This document shows, one piece after another, positions 40,138 through 49,039 of a DNA stretch of 49,205 nucleotides. The position numbers and the translations under genes are program-made. Below the pieces are notes generated by a model. It searched no databases. It saw only the letters and a list, made by a program, of their open reading frames with translations, and was not told the origin of the DNA. Within the stretch, counting starts at the first letter, position 1. The number at the start of each line of letters is the position of its first letter. The stretch is from Flavobacteriaceae bacterium (GTDB lineage Bacteria > Bacteroidota > Bacteroidia > Flavobacteriales > Flavobacteriaceae), in the NCBI GenBank assembly GCA_026988395.1, contig JALSLI010000119.1, positions 1 through 49,205 of the forward strand, in the 5' to 3' direction.

Positions 40138-41707
40138 ACAAAGAAAATGGGAGACTGTTAGAATTATTATTTTTGGTATTATTTCTAATATTTTAAGTAT
40201 TTTAATTCCTGTTAGTATAGGTAAGTATTACGAATTAGTGTTTCATTTAAATACAAGAAGAGTAAAATCTCTGAGCATAATCCCTGATGAATTTTGGGAT
40301 ACACCTTCTAAGTTTTTAATATTTTTTTCTGTACTGATAATTATTAGATTTGCTTTTTTCTTTCTTTACGAATATTCCCTACGTAAAGAGGCTATAATAT
40401 TTATAAAAGAAATAAAAGACTTTCTTTTCGGTCATCAATTAAAAGTAAAATACACGATATATAAAGAAAAAGGAATAGGCAAATATCTTTTGAGATATTC
40501 AGGAGATATTAACAGCCTTAAAAATCTATACATAAAAGGAACAATACGCGTTTTTATTGATGTAATTATGATTGTAATTGCTCTTTATTGGTTGTGGATT
40601 CTAAATAGAAATGGAGCAATTGCAATCTTATTGCTTTCTTCTTTATTTTATTTAATACTTCGTCTAATAAATAAAAAATTAGAATTTTATTCCATCTTAA
40701 AAAGAAATAAAACTTCAGGTCAACTTTCTTTTGTTAGTAGAAGTTTAAACAGTATCTTAAACATCAAAATACTAAACAAACAGAATGTTGAATTAAAAAA
40801 ATATAAAAAAAAATCTAACAGCATAAAAAATGCTTCTATTGTTTACACAAAATGGTTCGTTATAAATAAAGGTTTTATTTCTTTTATTCAATACACGATT
40901 CTAAGTGTTATTTTATATATATTTTATAAGGACTCAATAGAAAATGGAGAAACAGGTAGTCATTTAATTAGTTTTATTCTACTGTATATTACAATATTAC
41001 CCGTTATTCGTAGACTTTTTTCTTTAGAATCAGTATATAAATTAGGTAACATTTCTCTTAAAAAATTAAATAACATCCTCCAACTCGATGTTGATGCTAT
41101 AAATAAAGGAGAAACTTTAACTATTTCGAATCCAACCATTGCTTTTGAAAATGTTGTCTTTCAAAATAATTTCAAAAATCCAATTAACTTTATTGCTAAA
41201 AAAAATAATCTTAATATTTTATTTTTACCCAAAGGAATAAGTTCTTTAGATATAATATATACTATTTTAAAAATTAACAGTATTTATTCCGGCGACATTA
41301 AAATAAACAAAATATCCATTAGAAAATATTCTCCTAAATCATTACGAAATCAAATTGCAATTGCATCACAATATGTACCAATTTATGGGAGGACTGTTTA
41401 TGAAGCTATAACTAAATACAGGTCTAAAAGAATTAAAAAAGAATTATTAAGTTTGTATGAATCTATAAGAGCCCCTTTTAGTGAACATATAAAACTAAAA
41501 CTAGATAATACTATTGGGGAAAATGGTTCAAAGTTATCTAAAATTGAAATAGAATTTTTAGCTTTGGTACGAGGTATAATACAAAAAAAACGAATTATAA
41601 TTGCTAGTGAATTTCCATTACTTAAATCTATAAATAAAATTGAATTATTTAACATCTTAAAAAAACAAAAGGCTACAGTTATTTTAATAAAACAGAAAAA
41701 AAATTAA
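40094..41707 (+). CDS. ABC-exporter-like membrane protein with degenerate nucleotide-binding domain
   Basis: Six-TM exporter-like N-terminal half; C-terminal half aligns by eye to an NBD (YSGDIKINKISIRKYSPKSLRNQIAIASQYVPIYGRTVYEAI) but lacks Walker A, signature, Walker B Asp and H-loop His. Start at MKLNQNNNLIVQFLKQRKWE preferred. Confidence 0.75.
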   Translation: MKLNQNNNLIVQFLKQRKWETVRIIIFGIISNILSILIPVSIGKYYELVFHLNTRRVKSLSIIPDEFWDTPSKFLIFFSVLIIIRFAFFFLYEYSLRKEAIIFIKEIKDFLFGHQLKVKYTIYKEKGIGKYLLRYSGDINSLKNLYIKGTIRVFIDVIMIVIALYWLWILNRNGAIAILLLSSLFYLILRLINKKLEFYSILKRNKTSGQLSFVSRSLNSILNIKILNKQNVELKKYKKKSNSIKNASIVYTKWFVINKGFISFIQYTILSVILYIFYKDSIENGETGSHLISFILLYITILPVIRRLFSLESVYKLGNISLKKLNNILQLDVDAINKGETLTISNPTIAFENVVFQNNFKNPINFIAKKNNLNILFLPKGISSLDIIYTILKINSIYSGDIKINKISIRKYSPKSLRNQIAIASQYVPIYGRTVYEAITKYRSKRIKKELLSLYESIRAPFSEHIKLKLDNTIGENGSKLSKIEIEFLALVRGIIQKKRIIIASEFPLLKSINKIELFNILKKQKATVILIKQKKN

Positions 41708-41708
41708 T

Positions 41709-42731
41709 ATGATAAAATTTTCACCAATACTATTTTCTATTTTCATTTTTTTTAACAGTTTTTATACTTCTAAAAAAATAAAAAATAGAAAAACATATAT
41801 AATAGCAATTCATGGAGGAGCCGGAACAATTAAAAAAAAGAATATGACTCCTGAATTAGAAAAAAAATATCTTGAGACACTAAAAAAAGCACTAAAAAAA
41901 GGAGAAGACCATTTAAAAAAAGGAGGGACTGCAATTCAAACAGTGGAGTTAGTAATTAAAATTTTAGAAGATTCTCCTCTCTTTAATGCTGGGAAAGGTG
42001 CTGTATTTAATCATAATGGTTATCAAGAAATGGATGCTTCTATAATGGATGGTAAAAATCTAAATTGTGGTGCAATATCAGGTATTACAAACTTAAAAAA
42101 CCCAATTGAAGGTGCCCGGATTGTAATGGATTCTACCAAACATGTTTTTTTATATGGGAAAAGAGCTCAAGACTTTTGTATAAAAAAAGGTGCTGTTTAT
42201 GCAGATAGTAGCTATTTTTTTACAAAAAACAGATGGGAGCAATTTCAAAGAGCATTAAAAAAAAATACAATTGAATTAGATCATGATGGCAAAAATAAAA
42301 CTGAAAGTGATATTAAAAAATTTGGTACCGTAGGTTGTGTTGTTAAGGATATATATGGTAATCTAGCCGCAGGAACCTCAACAGGAGGTCTAACCAATAA
42401 GAAATATGGGAGAATTGGCGATTCTCCAATTATTGGAGCTGGAAATTATGCAGATAATAATTCTTGTGCAATATCCTGTACCGGAACTGGTGAATACTTT
42501 ATCAAAGGAACAATAGCAAGAGACGTAGCTGCACTTTACCAATTTAAAAATATTTCTTTAAAAAAAGCTGCAAAAAAAACAATGAAAAAATTAAATAAAC
42601 TTGGCGGTAGAGGCGGTTTTATTGCTGTAGATAAAAACGGAAAGTATATTTTAGTTTTTAACACTAGAGGGATGTTTAGAGGTGTCGCTAATTCCAATGG
42701 AATTTTTGATATAAAAATATATAAAAATTAA
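41709..42731 (+). CDS. Isoaspartyl peptidase / plant-type L-asparaginase (Ntn-hydrolase), exported or membrane-anchored
   Basis: HGGAGTI, SPLFNAGKGAVF, MDASIMDG, KFGTVGCVVKD (Gly-Thr), TSTGGLTNKK, GRIGDSPIIGAG; N-terminal hydrophobic segment without lipobox Cys. Confidence 0.9.
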   Translation: MIKFSPILFSIFIFFNSFYTSKKIKNRKTYIIAIHGGAGTIKKKNMTPELEKKYLETLKKALKKGEDHLKKGGTAIQTVELVIKILEDSPLFNAGKGAVFNHNGYQEMDASIMDGKNLNCGAISGITNLKNPIEGARIVMDSTKHVFLYGKRAQDFCIKKGAVYADSSYFFTKNRWEQFQRALKKNTIELDHDGKNKTESDIKKFGTVGCVVKDIYGNLAAGTSTGGLTNKKYGRIGDSPIIGAGNYADNNSCAISCTGTGEYFIKGTIARDVAALYQFKNISLKKAAKKTMKKLNKLGGRGGFIAVDKNGKYILVFNTRGMFRGVANSNGIFDIKIYKN

Positions 42732-42984
42732 CTGATTTGGTCTAACTCCCTATTAATCGGACTAATTTTTTTTGAATATCATCTTAAATCCGCAAAAGTA
42801 TTTCTACTGTAAAGCCAAACGGCACGTCATTATGGCTTTTAGCCCTTTTTCGGGGTTTTATTTCTATAAAAATATAAAATAATCATTTGATTTACAAGTG
42901 ATTATTTACTTGCGAAAGTACCTAAATACAACGGCTAAATATTTTTTACGTTTTGATTTTATTTCTTTTACAGATGCCAATCTT

Positions 42985-44994
42985 TTATTCCTTAATCAAT
43001 TTTAATTTTAACTGTTTGTTATCTCTTATAATTCTTAAAAAATAAACACCTGTTTTTAAATATGAAATATCAATGCTTTCGGTTTCGAATTTAGCATTAT
43101 AAACGCGTTTTCCTTGCAAGTCGAAAATAGAAAGTAAACTTCCGGTAAGATCTTCTTTGGTTTGGATGTTTAATCTATTTTTAACCGGATTAGGATAAAT
43201 AGAAACTGTATTTAATAACGATTCATCTGTTTTAAGTGGTGCCATTCCTTCGGTTATTTGAACGGTGGAATTAATCTGTGGATTTTCAATTTGATCCACA
43301 TTTCCGGAAGGCCAATAAACCGTAACTCTGTCTATGGAAGTATTATCGGCAATACCAAAATGTGTGTTTAAAGAACCCATATGTCTAAACCCTACACCAC
43401 TTTTTACATCGCGAATCTGTACTCCTAATGCGGATTCTATTTCTACTCTTGCACCAATACCATTTCGGTTACTCTGTACTCCAATGGTATTGATTTTTAA
43501 CCAATTATTAGTATTTCCTTGATTAATGTGTAAATCAACGTTAAAATAATCTAAGAATCCATCGTTATTGATATCACCAACAGCTCCATCACCAAAACCA
43601 ACATTATAGGGCGAAAAAGTCATATCACCGTTATTAAACATAATTGTTTGTCCTGCTCCTAAAACATCTACATAGCCATCGTTGTTAAAGTCATAACAAA
43701 CATTTTCGATACTGGTTGGTGTAAAGGTATCAAAACCGGAACCTGCAGTAACATCGGTAAACGTTCCGTCACCATTATTTCTTGCTAATTTATGTGCACC
43801 GGAACTCGCACCTACAAACACATCTATATCGCCGTCATTATCGAAATCTGCCCAAGCAGAAGACCAAGTTTGCATTGGATCACGAAGGTTGGCATCTGCA
43901 CCAATTTCAGTAAAAGTACCATCGCCGTTATTGCGATATAGTTGATCGCTGCTTCGCTCTGCACTTCCTCCGCATTTAGCAATAAACATATCGATATCAT
44001 GATCGTTATCATAATCTATCCAAACCGAACCATAGTTTCCTCCGGAAAAATAATCTGCTAAGCCCAGACCACCGGATTCGTTGGATTTATGATATTCTAA
44101 ATTACCGTTACCATCGCCGTAATAATATACACTTGGCTCTACATCATGACAGACAAAAGCTTCCAAGTTTCCATCGTTATTTATATCTACAAAATTAGAT
44201 CTTTGTGAAAAAACATATACATTATTATGCCATTCGGTATAAGCCGTACCATTATTATTTGCAATCATAAAACTAACACCACTACCATTTCCATATAACA
44301 GATCATTATAGCCGTTACCATCTAAATCACCTGCTGCCATACTCCAAGTTGCTTCGTAAGTTGCTGTAGGCGTTGTAATAGTTTGATGGTTTAAACTACC
44401 GTTTGTTGTTTGATAATGTACATCAATTTGCGTGGTAGAAGTCGTTACTAAATCATCTAAAAAATCACCGTTTAAGTCAAAAAAACCATAAGGTCGCCCT
44501 AAATCGGATACTGTTTGAGATGCAAAAGTTACTACACCTTCCGGTGGTGGTGGTGTAACGTGCTCTTACACTAAGAAATCAAAAGTGTTAATTTGCCAAC
44601 GGTTATCCCAAACAATATAATATGTTGTATTTGCGATAACATTAAACGTTTTTACACTTAAATAACCGATTCCGGAATCGTCGTCTCCCGAAAGACAAAC
44701 CAAATTGGCACAGCTACCTGTGTAAACGTAAAAATTAGTATCTATACCTTGACCTTGATTTTGCGTTAAATTGGATGTTACCATAATTTCCATATCCTGT
44801 GGTGCCGTAAAGACATACCATTCTGCCACATTCCCTAAATTTCCGGAAGTACAAGCGGTAGGAGCCGGATTTCCGTCAATAGTATTTACATGATATACTG
44901 TTTCTAAAGAAATGTTAATAGCATCTTGACAGGTATTTTGTGCATAAATAAAACTCGAAAATAAAAAGAGGGAAAAAAAGTAAAACTGTTTCAT
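42985..44994 (-). pseudogene. FG-GAP/VCBS + ASPIC/UnbV protein with T9SS C-terminal sorting domain, interrupted by an in-frame TAA at 44566-44568
   Basis: ORFs 44566-45009 (signal MKQFYFFSLFLFSSFIYAQ) and 42985-44340 are in the same frame; the intervening 75 codons are open (EHVTPPPPEGVVTFASQTVSDLGRPYGFFDLNGDFLDDLVTT...EATWS) except for the single stop. C-terminus SIYPNPVKNRLNIQ...LKTGVYFLRI..DNKQLKLKLIKE. Confidence 0.8.
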
Positions 44995-45047
44995 AATATT
45001 TAATTGCATTAAAGGAATTCAAATATAATCAAATTTTTGTAATTCAA

Positions 45048-46130
45048 CTAATTACAATTATTTTCTAATGAATTGATCCAATTTTCAATTAAAGTAATGG
45101 CTTCTGTATGGAGTAAATTTCTTCCTTTTAAAGGCATTCTTACGGTTTCATCTATTGTGTTTAAACGATAAAACAAAACCGAGCGATCAGGTCGTTGCGG
45201 ACTAACAATATGTGATAATCCCGGAGCATCACCAATAGGTTCTTGGTGCACGATGCAAATACCTAGATTATCCGGATTACTGGTTTTATTAAAAGCAAAT
45301 CGCATGGAACGATAATTGCAATAACCATTATCAGAATGGCAATGAGCACAATTAATATCTAAATAAGCTCGCACTCTATTGTTTAAAGATTGTGTTTGAT
45401 CGTGCCAATTTACAACAGTATTAATCGTGTTTGGATAATTTGGTTCTAAATACCCAAAATCTCGCCATTTATCCAATTGATTTTTAGTTTCGTTGGTATA
45501 ATTATAGTTCCAATTTATATTTTGTGGTTTTGGTCCTATTGGTTTTGGATTATCATTAGATTGATGGCAAGTAAGACAATCAGCTCCGGGAGGAATTCGG
45601 TATTCTACGTGTTTGGTTTCTCCGTTGTGCATAAAATCTACCGGAATATTCACTCCGGACATAATATAAGATGCATCGGTTTGTGAATCATTCCATTGGT
45701 ATGTAGCAAAAACCCAATAATCAGTTTTTTTAATCATTAGACGAGTTTCAATTATTTTGGTATTGTGATTTGGTAATATATCATTATAATAAAAATTTTT
45801 AATTAGAATAGTACCTGTAGGAAAATTAAAAGGCTCAAAATCGGTTATATATTTAGCTTTTACACCTTGTGGCATCCAAATAAATCTTTTTTTATCGGCA
45901 TAATCGGTAAATAATTTATTAATCAGATTATATGGTAAAACACCGTAAACAGGTTTTAAATCGGCAATATTTCCTTCAAAAAAGTTGTATTCGCTTAAAT
46001 TAGCGTAAGGCATTTCTGATAAATTATAATTTACAGGAGAAGTTTCTGTGTCTGGATTTTCATCATTTTCTTTACAAGAGGAAAAAGTCAAAATTATTAC
46101 CGTTATTAAAAAGAAAAATTTATACATCAA
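45048..46130 (-). CDS. Diheme c-type cytochrome-like lipoprotein
   Basis: MYKFFFLITVIILTFSSCKEN lipobox; CLTCHQS and CAHCHSD (two CxxCH heme motifs). Confidence 0.8.
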   Translation of the reverse strand: MMYKFFFLITVIILTFSSCKENDENPDTETSPVNYNLSEMPYANLSEYNFFEGNIADLKPVYGVLPYNLINKLFTDYADKKRFIWMPQGVKAKYITDFEPFNFPTGTILIKNFYYNDILPNHNTKIIETRLMIKKTDYWVFATYQWNDSQTDASYIMSGVNIPVDFMHNGETKHVEYRIPPGADCLTCHQSNDNPKPIGPKPQNINWNYNYTNETKNQLDKWRDFGYLEPNYPNTINTVVNWHDQTQSLNNRVRAYLDINCAHCHSDNGYCNYRSMRFAFNKTSNPDNLGICIVHQEPIGDAPGLSHIVSPQRPDRSVLFYRLNTIDETVRMPLKGRNLLHTEAITLIENWINSLENNCN

Positions 46131-46202
46131 AAAAAATTATTCCCAAATTTAAGAAAAAAAATAGAAGTAATTTTCCATATTGCTGAAAATGAATCATAAA
46201 AG

Positions 46203-46229
46203 AACCACATCTATAAAATAAATGTGGTT
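46203..46229 (-). terminator. Terminator downstream of asnB
   Basis: aaccacat-...-atgtggtt with T-run on the minus strand. Confidence 0.7.
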
Positions 46230-46264
46230 TAAAAAGAATTTTCTCCCCAAAAAATTCGATATTA

Positions 46265-47878
46265 TTAAGCTACTTTTTCTTTGGCAATGTGTACATCTGC
46301 TTTAATATGTTTTTTGTTTGCTCTACCACTTGGGTCGGTATTTTCTTGCCATTTAGGAATCCATTTTAACACTGTTTTTGCGGCATCATCTTGTGGGAAA
46401 TGTTTATGAAAAATTTCTCTAATATAATATGCTTCCTTAGTACTTGGTGTGTTGTGTGGATATTTTATATGTGCCTGACTCATTTGTTCGTCAGTTATTT
46501 GGTTGGCACAATATTCTATTAAGGTATCAATCCAACTATAACCAACACCATCTGAAAATTGCTCTTTTTGGCGCCAAAGTACTTCTTGCGGTAAAAAAGG
46601 ATCTTCTTTGGTATCGAAAGCTTTTCTTAAAATATATTTTTCAACACCATCATATGTTTCGTGCATTTTATATTTTGGTTGTGTTTTCATAATTACATCT
46701 AAAAATTCTTTATCTAAAAATGGAACTCTTGCTTCTAAGCCATGGGACATTGTTGATTTATCAGCACGTAAACAGTCACTGGTAGAGAGTAATTGTACTC
46801 TTCTAATGGTTTCTTTTTGAAATTCTTTATTTGATGGAGCATCTCCAAAATATAAATATCCTCCTAGCATTTCGTCTGCTCCTTCGCCACTTAACACTAC
46901 TTTTACACCTAAATTTGTTATGTATTTACTCATAATATACATTGGTGTAGATGCTCGTATGGAGGTTACATCATAGGTTTCTAAGTGCCAAATTAATTTA
47001 TCGATAACTTCTAAACCTTCTTCAATAGTAAAGGTAATTGCGTGATGCTTTGTACCTAAAAAATCGGCTACTTTTTGAGCTGCTTTCAAATCCGGAGAAT
47101 CACTATCTAATCCGATAGAAAAAGAATGTAGTTCTTTACCTTCTTCTTTTAATAAACGGCTTGCAATGGAAGATGTTAAAGAAGAATCCAAACCTCCGGA
47201 AAGTAAAACACCTAACGGTACATCTGTCATTAATCTTTTTTTGGTTGCTTTAATTAATGTATCACGTATTAGCTTTAAATCTAATTCTTCGGTTGCAACA
47301 GAGTCTTTAAACCAATCCGGTTTGTAATAACGCACTAATCCGGTTTTAGGCGTATAGTAATGTCCAGGAGGAAATGCCTCAAAAGAAACACATTGATCTG
47401 CAATTGCTTTCATTTCGGATGAAAAATACAATCTATCATCGGCATCTTTTCCATAATATAGCGGTTTTATACCAATTGGATCACGTCCTGCAATAAAATC
47501 ATCACCATCAATTACCACAAAGGCAAAGACACCATCTAATTTGTTTAAAAAATCATATCCGTACTTTTCATAAAGATGAACAATTACTTCGGAGTCGGAT
47601 TTTGTTCTGAATTTATGGTCTTTTAATTCGGTTTCACGCAATTCTTTATGGTTATAAATCTCTCCATTATGTACCATATATGCGGTACTACAACCTTGTA
47701 TTGGTTGCTTACCGGTATGTAAATCAATTATAGACAAACGCTCGTGAGCTAAAATATGCCCGTTTTCAGTAACCTGAATGTCGTGTTCATTTGGTCCGCG
47801 ATGATTCATTCTATTTGATAGTTGTTTCGCTTTTTGTAATTCTACCCCTTTTCCGATGATTGCTAAAATTCCGCACAT
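46265..47878 (-). CDS. asnB: Asparagine synthase B (glutamine-hydrolysing)
   Basis: MCGILAIIG (Cys2 glutaminase); MNHRGPNEHDIQ; LLSGGLDSSLTSSIASRLL; VVLSGEGADEMLGGYLYF. Confidence 0.97.
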   Translation of the reverse strand: MCGILAIIGKGVELQKAKQLSNRMNHRGPNEHDIQVTENGHILAHERLSIIDLHTGKQPIQGCSTAYMVHNGEIYNHKELRETELKDHKFRTKSDSEVIVHLYEKYGYDFLNKLDGVFAFVVIDGDDFIAGRDPIGIKPLYYGKDADDRLYFSSEMKAIADQCVSFEAFPPGHYYTPKTGLVRYYKPDWFKDSVATEELDLKLIRDTLIKATKKRLMTDVPLGVLLSGGLDSSLTSSIASRLLKEEGKELHSFSIGLDSDSPDLKAAQKVADFLGTKHHAITFTIEEGLEVIDKLIWHLETYDVTSIRASTPMYIMSKYITNLGVKVVLSGEGADEMLGGYLYFGDAPSNKEFQKETIRRVQLLSTSDCLRADKSTMSHGLEARVPFLDKEFLDVIMKTQPKYKMHETYDGVEKYILRKAFDTKEDPFLPQEVLWRQKEQFSDGVGYSWIDTLIEYCANQITDEQMSQAHIKYPHNTPSTKEAYYIREIFHKHFPQDDAAKTVLKWIPKWQENTDPSGRANKKHIKADVHIAKEKVA

Positions 47879-48065
47879 AATGTATTGTTTTAAATTCTAT
47901 GCAAATAACGACATAAGATTACATATCGAAAATACATTTGCATATATTAACTTCACATTATAACTAATAAATAGTTTTTTTAATGTTTATGCAAGTAAAT
48001 ATATAGAATAATTCTAAAAAAGTTTAAAAATGTAAATTTTGACAAAATTAGTTGCGAATATTAAC

Positions 48066-48073
48066 TAGTTTTG
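48066..48073 (+). promoter_or_regulatory. Candidate -7 element (TAGTTTTG) for the ZIP transporter gene
   Basis: TAnnTTTG match 16 bp upstream of the ATG at 48090; no convincing -33. Confidence 0.4.
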
Positions 48074-48089
48074 TTTAAAATTCAATTTT

Positions 48090-48854
48090 ATGTTTCAACA
48101 CGATACAATTCAAGTTTTTCTTTATGCATTAATTACGGCTATTGCTACCGGTTTTGGAGCCATTCCTTTTGCCTTTATTAAAAAAATTACGCCAAAAGTT
48201 ATGGGAATATCTAATGCAATAGCAGCAGGACTAATGGTTGGTGCAACTTTTATGTTAATTATGGAAGGTGCAAATGAGAATTTTCTAAAAACAATTGTTG
48301 GGATGGCAATTGGATTGGTTTTTATATTAGGCATAGAAGTACTGTTAGACAAATTTGAACACAAACATGATGATTCGCCTTCTTTTTTAGTAAATAAACA
48401 CGGTTTTTTTAAAAATTTTAAAAAAGCTATTATTATCATTATCGTAATGACAGCACATTCTGCCGCTGAAGGTATTGGATTAGGAACTTCGTTTGGAGGA
48501 AATTTAAAATTTGGTTTAATGATGACCATCGCTATTGCCATTCATAATATCCCGGAAGGCTTAGCTATTAGTGCTAGTTTGGTTGCCAAGGGGGTTTCTT
48601 GGTGGAAAGCTGCTCTTTGGAGTATTTTTACCTCTTTACCACAACCTATTTTTGCAGTTCCTGCCTATTTGTTTATCTCCTATTTTAAACAATATTTACC
48701 AGTTGGATTAGGTTTTGCTGCCGGAGCAATGCTATGGGTTGTCTTTAGTGATATTGTGCCTGAATCACAAGAAAATTTAGATGAAAAAAAATCGGCTACA
48801 ATTATTAGTCTTGCAATTATAGTAATGTTGCTGTTTCAGTATTTATTGGATTAA
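48090..48854 (+). CDS. ZIP family divalent metal transporter
   Basis: VMTAHSAAEGIGLGTSFGG and IAIHNIPEGLAISASLVAKG (TM4/TM5 His motifs); LPVGLGFAAGAMLWVVFSDIVPES. Confidence 0.92.
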   Translation: MFQHDTIQVFLYALITAIATGFGAIPFAFIKKITPKVMGISNAIAAGLMVGATFMLIMEGANENFLKTIVGMAIGLVFILGIEVLLDKFEHKHDDSPSFLVNKHGFFKNFKKAIIIIIVMTAHSAAEGIGLGTSFGGNLKFGLMMTIAIAIHNIPEGLAISASLVAKGVSWWKAALWSIFTSLPQPIFAVPAYLFISYFKQYLPVGLGFAAGAMLWVVFSDIVPESQENLDEKKSATIISLAIIVMLLFQYLLD

Positions 48855-49000
48855 AAAATAAATAGTGTCTAATACATTATTTTGCAAAACACACTTTAAT
48901 AAAATGCTAATCAGAGTTTTAATAATCATACCTCAAACAGAAAAAAATTCAAATTAATTATGTAATTTTTTGGTTAGATTATAATAATTACAAAAATAAA

Positions 49001-49030
49001 AAAGGAGTATTTTAATTAAAATACTCCTTT
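49001..49030. terminator. Bidirectional terminator (perfect 30-nt palindrome)
   Basis: aaaggagtattttaattaaaatactccttt between convergent genes. Confidence 0.9.
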
Positions 49031-49039
49031 CTATATTCA

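Noticed and set aside
48122-48541. 139-aa minus-strand ORF over the ZIP transporter
   Set aside because: Shadow ORF of a conserved hydrophobic gene; ZIP motifs are on the plus strand.
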